From Pseudomonadales bacterium (lineage in GTDB: Bacteria > Pseudomonadota > Gammaproteobacteria > Pseudomonadales > Azotimanducaceae), in NCBI GenBank assembly GCA_007122315.1, contig SKUB01000123.1, positions 1 to 38,676 on the forward strand: DNA of 38,676 bases. Direction: 5' to 3'. Both the position numbers and the translations under genes were made by a program. Under the pieces are notes generated by a model that was not told the DNA's origin, made no database searches, and saw only the letters and a list, made by a program, of their open reading frames with translations. This document shows positions 8,451 through 16,888 of the stretch, one piece after another; the stretch's first letter is position 1, and each line of letters opens with the position of its first letter.

Positions 8451-9275
8451 TCAGTCGAACCAGCTCACCAGCCGGCGAAACCAGCCGGTCTTGACCGGAA
8501 ATGACCGATCAATGCGGGCCATGAGCACGGAGACATTGTCACGACCACCTTCTGCGTTGGCGGCCGCGACCAGCCGCTCTGCTGCCGCATCCAGATTACT
8601 CCGATTCTCGATGACGATGTCACGAATCTCGGCGTCCTCGAGCATGTCGTTCAAACCATCCGAACACAGCAGAAAGATGTCTCCGAGCAGCGCAACCTCC
8701 TCCTGCATATCGAAGTTCACTTCCGGCCCGATACCCAGGGCACGCGTCACGATGTTCTTGTTCGTGGCGTGCCGCGCCTCTTCCGGAGTATAGAAGCCGC
8801 GGTCCACCAGTTCCTGCACCAGAGAATGATCGAGTGTGATCTGCTCGAGATCGTTCTCGCGCAGGCGATACAGCCGGGAGTCGCCGACGTGCGCAACCGT
8901 GAGGCGATTGTCGTAGAAAAGGACCACCACCAGTGTGGTGCCCATGCCTGCGCACTGAGGCTGACTCTGTGCAACACCGTAGATGCTGGCATTGGCCTTG
9001 AGAATGGCGCGCCCCACGGCCAGTGATTCCAACGCGTACCCGCTGGCATCGTCGTGCCTGCCGGGGGTGATGCTCTTCAGCTCGGCCTCGAGTTCCGCGG
9101 TGATCACCTCCACCGCCATCGCGCTCGCAACCTCCCCGGCCTTCAGCCCACCCATGCCATCAGCGAGCACCAGCAGCCCGATATCCGTGCGATGACCGAT
9201 GCAGTCCTCATTGTGATCCCGCAGCTGGCCGGTATCCGAGAGTCCAGCCACGCTGATGCGGTCGCGCAAATTCAT
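8451..9275 (-). CDS. PP2C-family Ser/Thr protein phosphatase
   Basis: A 274-residue soluble, metal-dependent phosphatase expected to reverse phosphorylation by the adjacent kinase. PP2C motifs are complete: RDHNED (residues 19-24), LADGMGG with metal Asp39, VGDSRLYRL, LCSDGLNDM, and the C-terminal GRDNVSVLMARI. It is about the length of Stp/PrpC-type bacterial enzymes. Its ATG overlaps the kinase stop by four bases (ATGA at 9272-9275), indicating translational coupling and near-equal production of kinase and phosphatase. Confidence 0.96.
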   Translation of the reverse strand: MNLRDRISVAGLSDTGQLRDHNEDCIGHRTDIGLLVLADGMGGLKAGEVASAMAVEVITAELEAELKSITPGRHDDASGYALESLAVGRAILKANASIYGVAQSQPQCAGMGTTLVVVLFYDNRLTVAHVGDSRLYRLRENDLEQITLDHSLVQELVDRGFYTPEEARHATNKNIVTRALGIGPEVNFDMQEEVALLGDIFLLCSDGLNDMLEDAEIRDIVIENRSNLDAAAERLVAAANAEGGRDNVSVLMARIDRSFPVKTGWFRRLVSWFD

Positions 9276-11629
9276 GCCTGTTTGCGCTCCCCACCCACGC
9301 GATCCCGCAACAGTCTCAGGTGGGCTGCAAACTTGGCTCCGGTCGGGTAGCGCTTGCTGGGATTCTTGCCCAGCGCGTTGTGCACGATCTTCCTCAGCCC
9401 GGTAGGCAGGTCGGGACGATACACCGCCGGGTCCGGGTGCTTGTCATTGACGATTTTGTACATGAGGCTCGCCATCGACTCCGCCTGAAAGGGCAGGAAC
9501 CCGGTGGAGAGCTGGTACAGCACGACGCCCAGCGAAAACAGGTCCGAACGCCCGTCGACGTGCTCGCCTAGCGCCTGTTCCGGAGACATGTAATTCGGGG
9601 TCCCGAGCACGGTCCCGGTCCGGGTGCGGCTGGCATCGGTGATGCGGGCGATACCGAAGTCGGTAAGCGTGGCCTTGCCCGACTCATGGTCGTACATGAT
9701 GTTGCCGGGCTTGATGTCCCGATGGACCACGTTCTCGCGATGCGCGTAATCCAGTGCATCCGCGCACTGGATCATGATGTCGAGCACGGTCGGCAGCGGC
9801 AGCAAGGACTCCGGATCCGTGTTCGCGCTGAGATCCTTGCCCTTGAGGAATTCCATGGCAATGTACGCGAGGTCCTGCTCCTCCCCCGCATCGTAGATGG
9901 CGACGATGTTGGGATGATTGAGCCGACCCGCAGACTGCGCCTCACGGAAGAAACGCTCCTTGACCTCCTTGAGCATGTCGCCTTCGAACTCCGCCTCCAG
10001 CGACAGGGTCTTGATGGCGACCACCCGGTTGATCTTCGGATCACGCCCCTGGTAGACGATACCCATGGCACCCTGACCGAGCTCCTTCTCGACTTCGTAG
10101 CGCCCCAGCATCGGCTTCTCGGTGCCACCGGTGGTCAGCATCAGGGTTCCGCCCGACCCCTTCATCGGATTGTCGACGGCGGCCTGGGCGCCCTTGCGTC
10201 GCTCCTCCACATCCCGATAGTCGGCCTTCCATGACTTCAGGTAGTCATAAACGGATACCGCCTTGTTGAACTGACGCTTGCGTTCGAAATCCAGGGCCAG
10301 GTTGTAGACCAGATCCGCGACGCCGGGATCCAGGGGAATCTTGCGGAACTTGTCGAACGCCATGTCGAGCTGTCCCTGCCCCTGTAGCGCCAGCGCCAGC
10401 ATCCGATTGCTCTCTGCGGATTCGCGGTTCGAAAGCGCCAGGGACTCATCCACCGTCAGGAAGTATCTGAGGCTGATGAGGACCACCCCGATCAGTCCTG
10501 CCAGCAGGGTGTAGGTCATGGCGATCATGGTTCCCGCAATCCCGTAGATCAGGATTCCGAACGTCATGTACCCGCCGAACAGCAGCAGCGTCGCCAACAC
10601 CCGGGTCGGCGCGGTGCGAATCAGTGAAGTGGCAAGAATCAGCGCACCGAATGCCAGCAGCTGCAGGATTTCGACCATGAAATGCGCGGGACGGATCGGC
10701 GCCCGCTGCAGCAGTGTATGCATGGTATTGGCGATGATCTCCGCCCCGTAGACCTGACCGACGGGGGTGTCGAAGATATCGTTCGCCGCCTGCGAAGTGT
10801 CGCCGATGATGACGATCTTGCCGGCCACGTCCAGGCGCAGATCACGGATCTCGTCCGGCCGCATCTCGTTCATGTTGAGGATGTCCATGGCCGAAAAGCC
10901 GTAGGACTGCGACAGGAAGCGGGTGCCTCCGGGTAGTTCAGGAAAGTCGATCACCAGATCCAGGCCGCGATGCAGCGGCACGTCGATATCACCGATGATC
11001 AGGCGGCCATCCTCGAGTTCGGGCTCCACACCGAGGTGCATGGCCAGCGCCATGATCGCGAAGGGCCAGCCATCCTGGCGCGAGGTCAGTTCGGGGAACA
11101 CGCGCAGGCGCGAGATGCGGGTTCGGACTCGGCTCTGGGAGGCGATGTTCGAGTAGCCGGAACGGGAAACTTCGCGCAGCGCACTCACGGGGTAGGTGAT
11201 GCCGAGTGGTCGCCGACCATCGGTGTCGATGGTGGCCTTGGACACGAGAACCACGTTACCCGCCTCTGCGAACAGCGCAGCCGTCTCCGGGTCTTCCCCA
11301 TAGGCATTCGGATAGTCGAACAGGGCGTCAACCGCGACGACACTGGCATCGAGCTCTGCCAGGTTTCGCGCCAGCTTGCCATAATCGGCGCGGCGCAGCG
11401 GGAAGCCACCATACTCCGAGTAGAAGGCTTCGTCCGTACGCACCAGGACGATATCGTTAGCAGAGAACGTGGTCGCCTGGGTATCGGCGATCTGCCAGCG
11501 CAGCAGATGCCGCCAGGACAGCAGCTCGTCTTCGATGAGGCTGAATGCCTCGAAGCGCATCAGCGGGATCATCAGCAGGAAGATGACCACCGTCCAGAGC
11601 ACGTCGTAACGCTTCAGCAGGTTATCCAT
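9272..11629 (-). CDS. CHASE2-domain receptor Ser/Thr protein kinase
   Basis: A 785-residue transmembrane kinase. It has an N-terminal membrane segment, a periplasmic CHASE2 sensor (about residues 30-320), membrane segments (about 325-410), a short TPR-like linker (about 430-500) and a C-terminal Hanks-type kinase domain (about 510-785). The kinase is complete: G-loop LGQGAMG (about 518-524), the VAIK lysine, VHRDIKPGN (about 635-645), DFG in LTDFGIARI, and GTPNYMSPEQ. The start at 11629 is chosen because MDNLLKRYDV aligns with the cyclase start MGALRKRWDV; the frame is open to 11737 but that part has no recognisable domain. The extracytoplasmic domain is CHASE2, not PASTA. It heads the island operon. 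Confidence 0.94.
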   Translation of the reverse strand: MDNLLKRYDVLWTVVIFLLMIPLMRFEAFSLIEDELLSWRHLLRWQIADTQATTFSANDIVLVRTDEAFYSEYGGFPLRRADYGKLARNLAELDASVVAVDALFDYPNAYGEDPETAALFAEAGNVVLVSKATIDTDGRRPLGITYPVSALREVSRSGYSNIASQSRVRTRISRLRVFPELTSRQDGWPFAIMALAMHLGVEPELEDGRLIIGDIDVPLHRGLDLVIDFPELPGGTRFLSQSYGFSAMDILNMNEMRPDEIRDLRLDVAGKIVIIGDTSQAANDIFDTPVGQVYGAEIIANTMHTLLQRAPIRPAHFMVEILQLLAFGALILATSLIRTAPTRVLATLLLFGGYMTFGILIYGIAGTMIAMTYTLLAGLIGVVLISLRYFLTVDESLALSNRESAESNRMLALALQGQGQLDMAFDKFRKIPLDPGVADLVYNLALDFERKRQFNKAVSVYDYLKSWKADYRDVEERRKGAQAAVDNPMKGSGGTLMLTTGGTEKPMLGRYEVEKELGQGAMGIVYQGRDPKINRVVAIKTLSLEAEFEGDMLKEVKERFFREAQSAGRLNHPNIVAIYDAGEEQDLAYIAMEFLKGKDLSANTDPESLLPLPTVLDIMIQCADALDYAHRENVVHRDIKPGNIMYDHESGKATLTDFGIARITDASRTRTGTVLGTPNYMSPEQALGEHVDGRSDLFSLGVVLYQLSTGFLPFQAESMASLMYKIVNDKHPDPAVYRPDLPTGLRKIVHNALGKNPSKRYPTGAKFAAHLRLLRDRVGGERKQA

Positions 11630-11755
11630 GGCCAGCCGACCCCGATCTTTGCAGCGCCCGCCCCCACCGGACAGGCCGTGCACCCCCTCGACCGGCGAAT
11701 AGTGCGGGAATCCATGCCCGGGTGTCCATTTGCGCATTACTCGAACGGGCGAATA

Positions 11756-11783
11756 TTGACCCCCAACGGCAGTGCTGCATAAT
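11756..11783 (+). promoter_or_regulatory. Sigma70-type promoter of the rdgC operon
   Basis: TTGACC (11756-11761) and CATAAT (11778-11783) are separated by 16 bases, 36 bases before the rdgC ATG. This is the best promoter match in the window. It lies in the 189-base divergent region shared with the CHASE2 kinase gene, so the two promoters may influence each other. Confidence 0.7.
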
Positions 11784-11818
11784 CCGGCGCCCTTCGAACC
11801 CCCAACGAGGCCTTGCCC

Positions 11819-12730
11819 ATGTGGTTCCGCAATCTCCGCGCCTGGCGCCTGGCGTCACCGTGGGACCTGGATGCAGGGGGTCTCAGCGAGCGACTGCTGG
11901 ACGCTGCATTCGCGCCCTGCGCACCCGGTCAGGCCGAGACCATGGGCTGGGAGCCGCCGATAGGCGAGGATCCCGAAGCGCTGGTGCATGCAGTGGCCGG
12001 CCGACTCCTGCTGCGTGCACGCATCCAGGAACGCATCCTTCCCGGCAGCGCCGTGAACGAAGTCCTTCCGGAGCGTCTGGCCGCCGCCGAACAGCGTGAA
12101 GGACGCCGCCTGCGGGCAGCGGAACGCCGGGAACTGGCAGAGGGTATCCGGGCGGAGCTGCTCCCGAAGGCCCTGCTGCGATCCACCCGCCACTGGCTGC
12201 TGATCGACCCGGCCAACAGCCTGATCATGATCGATACGGCCACAGCCGCCCGCGGTGAGGCGCTGCTCAGTCAACTGCGTGGCAGCCTTGGCAACCTCGG
12301 CGTACGTCCCCTCGCCTTCGCACGCCCGTTGGACGGAACCTTGACCCACTGGGTCCAGACCCGGGAACTGCCCGAGGGCTTCGAGCTGGGTGGCTGGTGC
12401 GACCTCGAGCACCCTCAGGACACGGCAAACAAGGTGCGCTTCCGTGCCCAACCTCTGGACGAGGATGACGTGCTCGCTGCGCTCGACCGCGGGCTGAGGG
12501 TGACTGCGGTGGAATTGCTCTGGGATGCAGGTGGCGAAGACCCCCTGCGCTGCGTACTCAGCGAAGATGGAGCCCTGCGGAGGCTGCGTCTGCCGAGCGG
12601 TGAAGCCGCCGAGGGCGAGAACGAGTCCCCCGAAGCGCGCCTCGACGCTGATCTCGCCCTGCTCGGGCTCACGCTGCAGCAGTTCTTCGCCGCGCTGTTC
12701 CCCGCCCTCGGCGGAATCGCCGAGGACTGA
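11819..12730 (+). CDS. rdgC: Recombination-associated protein RdgC
   Basis: A 303-residue DNA-binding protein. The RdgC family forms a ring dimer around duplex DNA and restrains RecA. The ATG at 11819 gives MWFRNLRAWRL, matching the family N-terminus; a TTG two codons upstream is less likely. Length equals that of E. coli RdgC (303). Further family-like segments are LPEGFELGGWCDLEHP and a C-terminal LTLQQFFAALFPALGG. It is the first gene of a plus-strand run with yaaA, the ECHDC3-like gene and DUF1244. RdgC is largely confined to beta- and gammaproteobacteria, so it also helps place the organism. Confidence 0.95.
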   Translation: MWFRNLRAWRLASPWDLDAGGLSERLLDAAFAPCAPGQAETMGWEPPIGEDPEALVHAVAGRLLLRARIQERILPGSAVNEVLPERLAAAEQREGRRLRAAERRELAEGIRAELLPKALLRSTRHWLLIDPANSLIMIDTATAARGEALLSQLRGSLGNLGVRPLAFARPLDGTLTHWVQTRELPEGFELGGWCDLEHPQDTANKVRFRAQPLDEDDVLAALDRGLRVTAVELLWDAGGEDPLRCVLSEDGALRRLRLPSGEAAEGENESPEARLDADLALLGLTLQQFFAALFPALGGIAED

Positions 12731-12772
12731 ACTCGCAAACGCCCCAATCTGTCACCCGAACCGGACGTTGTC

Positions 12773-13549
12773 ATGCTCATCCTGATCTCACCCGCCAAGA
12801 CCCTGGACTTCGATACGCAAGCGCGCCTCAGGACTCACACACAGCCGCGCTTCCTGGATCACTCACAGCAGCTCGTGGAGCTTCTTCGCGCCCAATCGCC
12901 GGCCGATCTGGCAGACCTGATGAAGATCTCCAGCACCCTGGCGGATCTCAACTACCGGCGTTTCGGCGAGTGGTCGCAACCATTCACGCCAGACAACGCC
13001 AAGCAGGCTGTGCTGGCCTTTCGCGGCGATGTCTACACAGGCCTCCAGGCGGATCAGTGGCAGCGTGCAGATCACACCTTCGCCCAGCGTCATCTGCGCA
13101 TTCTCTCCGGGCTCTATGGGGTATTGCGGCCGCTGGACCTGATTCAACCGTATCGCCTGGAGATGGGCACGCGACTGGCCACGGAACGTGGCCGTGACCT
13201 GTACGCTTTCTGGGGAGATCGCCTGACCCATGCGCTGGCAGCCGAACTGGAGGGCAGACGCTCGCCCATGGTGGTCAATCTCGCATCCAACGAGTACTGG
13301 CATGCCGTGAACCCCACCGCACTGGGCGCCCGGGTGATCACACCCACATTCAAGGACTGGAGCCGCGGCAGCTATCGTTTTGTCAGCTTTCATGCCAAGA
13401 AAGCCCGCGGCATGATGGCAAGCTGGATCATCCGCGAGCGGATCACGACGATCGACGGCCTCACTGACTTCGCAGCAGCCGGTTACCGGTTCCTGGAGGA
13501 AGAGTCGCAACCCGAGGCCCCGGTGTTCGTTCGCCGCCTGGAGCAATGA
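12773..13549 (+). CDS. yaaA: Peroxide stress protein YaaA
   Basis: A 258-residue UPF0246/DUF328 protein. E. coli YaaA lowers free intracellular iron during peroxide stress and binds DNA. Family hallmarks are the N-terminal ILISPAKTLDF, LSGLYGVLRPLDLIQPYRLEMG in the middle (split as LSGLYGVLRPLDL and YRLEMG), NLASNEYWHAV, and the C-terminal KKARGMMASWII. It follows rdgC by 42 bases and its stop overlaps the next start (ATGA), suggesting coupled translation. Confidence 0.96.
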   Translation: MLILISPAKTLDFDTQARLRTHTQPRFLDHSQQLVELLRAQSPADLADLMKISSTLADLNYRRFGEWSQPFTPDNAKQAVLAFRGDVYTGLQADQWQRADHTFAQRHLRILSGLYGVLRPLDLIQPYRLEMGTRLATERGRDLYAFWGDRLTHALAAELEGRRSPMVVNLASNEYWHAVNPTALGARVITPTFKDWSRGSYRFVSFHAKKARGMMASWIIRERITTIDGLTDFAAAGYRFLEEESQPEAPVFVRRLEQ

Positions 13550-14331
13550 GTATGAGCGACGGCAAGGTCACGTCTGAAGATCGCGGCCGGGTACGGATTC
13601 TGACCCTGGATCGGCCCAACGCGTACAACGCACTGTCCCTGCACATGATCGACGCGCTCGATGCGGCGCTCGGCGAGGCACTCGCTGACGACGCGGTCGG
13701 GGCGCTGGTGTTGCAGGGTTCCGGTCGTGGGTTCTGCGCCGGGCACGATCTCAAGGAGATGCGCGCCCACGGCAGCGCCGAAGAGCTGACGCAGCTGTTC
13801 GATCGCTGCGGCGTGGTCATGGAGCGTATCGCCGTCAGCACGAAACCGGTGATCGCGGCAGTCCACGGTGTGGCCACTGCGGCAGGCTGCCAACTCGTCG
13901 CCAGCTGCGACCTGGCTGTGGCCGCCGCCAGCGCACGCTTTGCAACGCCCGGGGTCAACATCGGCCTGTTCTGCTCGACGCCCATGGTGGCCTTGAGTCG
14001 TGCGGTCCCGCGCAAGCATGCACTGGAGATGCTGCTGCTCGGCGAGATGATCGATGCCGAGCATGCGGCCCGGATCGGTCTGGTGAATCGTGTCGTGGCG
14101 GACGGAAGCCAGCTCGACGCCGCGATCGCCATGGCTGAACGCATCAGCGGGCATTCGCCGCTGGTCCTGCGTCTGGGCAAGGCCGCTTTCCAGGCCCAGC
14201 TCGAACAACCCCTTCCGGAAGCCTATCGACACTGTGCCCAGGTCATGGTCGACAACATGCTCGCGTTGGATGCGGCAGAAGGCATCGACGCCTTCCTCGA
14301 AGGCCGCAAAGCCAGCTGGCAGAACGCCTGA
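13546..14331 (+). CDS. Enoyl-CoA hydratase/isomerase-family protein, ECHDC3 type
   Basis: A 261-residue crotonase-fold protein. It is closest in pattern to the ECHDC3 subgroup: FCAGHDLKEM, AAGCQLVASCD, FATPGVNIGLFCSTP and ALEMLLLGEMID. The oxyanion-hole segments are present. The two catalytic glutamates of classical enoyl-CoA hydratase (rat mitochondrial E144 and E164) are replaced by Gln116 and Gly136. It is therefore unlikely to be an ordinary beta-oxidation hydratase, and its substrate is unknown. The start overlaps the yaaA stop; a second ATG two codons in (13552) is also possible. Lacking a fatty-acid operon context, it sits among stress and recombination genes. Confidence 0.9.
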   Translation: MSMSDGKVTSEDRGRVRILTLDRPNAYNALSLHMIDALDAALGEALADDAVGALVLQGSGRGFCAGHDLKEMRAHGSAEELTQLFDRCGVVMERIAVSTKPVIAAVHGVATAAGCQLVASCDLAVAAASARFATPGVNIGLFCSTPMVALSRAVPRKHALEMLLLGEMIDAEHAARIGLVNRVVADGSQLDAAIAMAERISGHSPLVLRLGKAAFQAQLEQPLPEAYRHCAQVMVDNMLALDAAEGIDAFLEGRKASWQNA

Positions 14332-14359
14332 AGCACAGCGCCTGAAATGGAGCAGTACG

Positions 14360-14605
14360 ATGGACGACACCACCCGCACTGAAATCGAGGCCGCCACCTT
14401 CCGGCGCCTGCTCGAGCATCTGGACAGCCGCAAGGATGTCCAGAACATCGACCTGATGAATCTCGCGGGCTTCTGCCGCAACTGCCTCTCGAAGTGGTAC
14501 CGCGCCGCCGCGGAGGAGGCAGGCGTGAAGCTCGAGGATGCCGAGGCCAGAGAGATCGTCTACGGTATGCCTTACGCGGAGTGGAAGCAGCACTATCAGC
14601 GCTGA
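14360..14605 (+). CDS. DUF1244 family protein
   Basis: A small, 81-residue soluble protein. It matches the DUF1244 (SMc04008-like) family by its FRRLLEHLDSRKDVQNIDLM and GFCRNCLSKWY segments and its PYAEWKQ C-terminus. The CRNC pair of cysteines is a conserved feature and could bind a metal or be redox active, but no function is established. The ATG at 14360 follows AGCAG weakly; the frame remains open upstream but the conserved region begins here. It is 28 bases after the ECHDC3-like gene and ends 8 bases from the convergent hydrolase gene. Confidence 0.9.
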   Translation: MDDTTRTEIEAATFRRLLEHLDSRKDVQNIDLMNLAGFCRNCLSKWYRAAAEEAGVKLEDAEAREIVYGMPYAEWKQHYQR

Positions 14606-14613
14606 ATCCGGCC

Positions 14614-15657
14614 TCAACTCATCAGCGGCAGCAGGCGGCGACTGACTTCGTCATCGAGCCAGCCGTTGAGACGGTAATCGGCCAAGAAGCCGCAATGACC
14701 ACCGAAGCGGGTGACCGCCACTTCCAGCGCATGGGGGCGGGCCATGTGCTCGAGCCCGGCTGCCGGAATCACCGGGTCGTCGAGGGACGTGATCAGCGAA
14801 CTCGGGACGGCGAGGCCGTCGAGATAATCACCCGTGATCCGGTAGCCGTCGAGGTAGTCCTCGATGCGCTCGAAGTCGGTGTGACGATCCACGAACCAGT
14901 CCGTCATGGCCTCGATGCTGCGCAGACCGCGGGTCGCAGCAAAGTCGTAGTGATCGGGGAAGTACTTCTGCTTGGCAGCCAGCGATGCCCGCCAGCGACG
15001 CATGAAGTAGATGCGATAACCGAACCAGCCCTGATCCAGGGCGGACATGGTCGCCTGCGGGTCCAGAACCGGGCAGATGGCAACCGCACGATCGATGGTG
15101 ATGCCCGCATCCGGCGCCGCCCGGGCCACGCGCAGGACAAAATTGCCTCCGAGAGAAAAGCCGAGCAAACCCAGCGGCCGCCCTGGGAAGCGCTGCCGCA
15201 GCACCGCGACGGCATCCACAGTCTCCTGCAGCCTGCAGGAATGGAACAGTTCCAGGTTCAGACCGTGAGTATCGCCGTGATCACGCAGATGCAAACGCGC
15301 GATGTCGAAGCCTGCTGCGAACAGCCTGGAGCAGGTGGACAACAGGTAGAGCGAATCGGCGCAACCATGCCATCCATGCAGGGCCACGATCAGCGGCCGC
15401 TGGGCAGCCGAATCATGGCGACTCACTATCGCCTGCAAGCGCGTACCGTCCGGACATTCGAGGATTTCCGACCGGCTCGCTGCCCGCAGCGCACGTGCGG
15501 CACGTTCCACCCGGGCGCGCCGCGCCGCGGAGCTGCCGAGTACCGACTGCACATGAGGCGAACGCAGGCCCGGCGGCGGCAGAAAGTCCAGCTCCTCCAC
15601 GCCGCTGAGCGAGTCCGGTACGGTATCGACCGCCGGTAGCATCACGCCATCAGCCAT
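14614..15657 (-). CDS. YheT-like alpha/beta hydrolase
   Basis: A 347-residue hydrolase of the YheT/AB-hydrolase-4 group. The nucleophile elbow is GFSLGGNF. The acid is in SLDDPVIP and the histidine in GGHCGF, so the triad is intact. LHGWHGCADS near residue 100 is the oxyanion region. No signal peptide is seen, so it is probably cytosolic. The family includes esterases acting on short acyl esters; the natural substrate is unknown. Its start overlaps the end of the small membrane protein gene by 8 bases, so it belongs to the FKBP operon. Confidence 0.9.
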   Translation of the reverse strand: MADGVMLPAVDTVPDSLSGVEELDFLPPPGLRSPHVQSVLGSSAARRARVERAARALRAASRSEILECPDGTRLQAIVSRHDSAAQRPLIVALHGWHGCADSLYLLSTCSRLFAAGFDIARLHLRDHGDTHGLNLELFHSCRLQETVDAVAVLRQRFPGRPLGLLGFSLGGNFVLRVARAAPDAGITIDRAVAICPVLDPQATMSALDQGWFGYRIYFMRRWRASLAAKQKYFPDHYDFAATRGLRSIEAMTDWFVDRHTDFERIEDYLDGYRITGDYLDGLAVPSSLITSLDDPVIPAAGLEHMARPHALEVAVTRFGGHCGFLADYRLNGWLDDEVSRRLLPLMS

Positions 15658-15892
15658 GATCCCGCCGCTTCCTGATCCAGCCGATGAACAGCGCCACCAA
15701 CGCGCCGACGACCGCCATCACCACCACCAGCAGGACACTGCCCACCAGAAACTCCCAGAACAGGCGCGACTCCAGCTCCCAGGCGCGCCAGAATGCGAAG
15801 AACAGCGCCAGCACGGCCAGGGTTCCGAGCAGGATGCGCCTCCGCAACGCGCGCAGGCGGATGGCCTGCGGGTTGTCGCGCGCATCGGTCAA
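15650..15892 (-). CDS. Small two-span membrane protein, unknown function
   Basis: An 80-residue protein that I do not recognise. It has a basic, hydrophilic N-terminus (about 1-19), one hydrophobic segment at about 20-38, a short charged turn (RAWELES), a second segment at about 47-70 and a basic tail (RKRRDHG). By the positive-inside rule both ends face the cytoplasm. Its ATG overlaps the FKBP stop by four bases and its end overlaps the hydrolase start by eight, so it is probably a real, translationally coupled gene despite its size. Confidence 0.75.
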   Translation of the reverse strand: MTDARDNPQAIRLRALRRRILLGTLAVLALFFAFWRAWELESRLFWEFLVGSVLLVVVMAVVGALVALFIGWIRKRRDHG

Positions 15893-16608
15893 GGATCAAC
15901 CACCTCGATCAGCTCTACTTCGAACACCAGCGCCGCGTTAGGCGGGATATCGGCGCCGGCGCCGCGGGAACCGTAGGCGAGTTCAGGCGGCAGCCAGATC
16001 CGCAGCCGGTCCCCTTCCTGCATGAGTTGCAGCGCCTCCTGCCAGCCCTGGATGACCTGGCTGACGCCGAACTGCGCCGGCTCACCCCGGGCCTCGGAGC
16101 TGTCGAAGACGCTGCCGTCGGCAAGCCGTCCCGTATAGTGGGTGATCACCTGACTCTCAGGGCCCGGCGAGGCCCCGTCGCCGCGCTCCAGCACTTCGTA
16201 TTGCAGCCCGGAATCAGTGACCGTGACGCCCTCCCGGTTGGCATTTTCGGCCAGAAAGGCACGTGCCTCCTCCAGATTACCGGCGGCCCGGGCACCTTGA
16301 CTGGCATCGCGGCGGGCGACGATCTCGTCCCGCGCCTGCTCCAGCTGCGCATCGGTCACCTGCAGCTCGCGATCAGCGAGGGCATCGAGGATGCCGGCCC
16401 GGAATCCAACGGCATCGAAATCTTCGCCGAGCTGGTCCCGAACGGAGCTGGCCAGGGCGAAGCCGGCGCCGTAGCTCATGCGGCCGGCCGCCGACTCCGG
16501 CACCTCGGCTGCCTGCTCGCCCCCCGGAGGCGGCGATTCGGCGCATCCTGCCAGAGTGAGCCATACTAGGGCGGATAGAAGCGCGAAGCGGGTCGCTGAA
16601 TTCGACAT
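15889..16608 (-). CDS. FKBP-type peptidyl-prolyl isomerase, predicted lipoprotein
   Basis: A 239-residue proline isomerase of the FkpA/Mip layout. The ATG at 16608 gives a lipoprotein signal peptide ending LTLAGC; longer in-frame starts would bury it. An N-terminal helical dimerisation region (about 35-115) is followed by a linker and a complete FKBP domain (about 140-239), with VITHYTGRLADGSVFDSS, IQGWQEALQLM, PPELAYG and FEVELIEV. It should assist folding of envelope proteins. The next gene overlaps its stop. Unlike E. coli FkpA it appears lipid-anchored. Confidence 0.93.
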   Translation of the reverse strand: MSNSATRFALLSALVWLTLAGCAESPPPGGEQAAEVPESAAGRMSYGAGFALASSVRDQLGEDFDAVGFRAGILDALADRELQVTDAQLEQARDEIVARRDASQGARAAGNLEEARAFLAENANREGVTVTDSGLQYEVLERGDGASPGPESQVITHYTGRLADGSVFDSSEARGEPAQFGVSQVIQGWQEALQLMQEGDRLRIWLPPELAYGSRGAGADIPPNAALVFEVELIEVVDP

Positions 16609-16679
16609 GAGGTCTCCAAAAGGTTGACGGAAGGCGCGGGTCCTCCCCTGCAACGACGGGTGGGGCAAAACGCGCCATG

Positions 16680-16712
16680 TTGCGTGCCTGGCGCAGGACT
16701 GCCTACTATAAC
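16680..16712 (+). promoter_or_regulatory. Candidate promoter for prc in the divergent region
   Basis: The 280-base gap 16609-16888 separates the FKBP gene and prc. On the plus strand TTGCGT (16680-16685) and TACTAT (16704-16709) are 18 bases apart; TATAAC (16707-16712) overlaps. On the minus strand TATAGT from the same bases could serve the FKBP gene, but I find no matching -35 box. The plus-strand start would give a leader of about 170 bases. I see no other structure in the gap. Confidence 0.4.
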
Positions 16713-16888
16713 CGCAGCCGCCTTTGGTTCCACCCAGCCGGCTGGGACGGGTTCGTCGACGGGCTCCGGGAAATGACCTTGCTGGGGCCTTCGGAACTGA
16801 AGCGACGGCCAGCGGGTCCAACTGGACGAGAACGTCTGCGCGTGCGGTGTCGTGCGCGCCACGTCCAAGTCACAAACGAGAGGTCTGG

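Noticed and set aside
7686..11629. Kinase-PP2C-FHA set as the post-translational control module of a type VI secretion system
   Set aside because: No structural type VI gene is in the window, and the kinase has CHASE2 instead of the PpkA layout.
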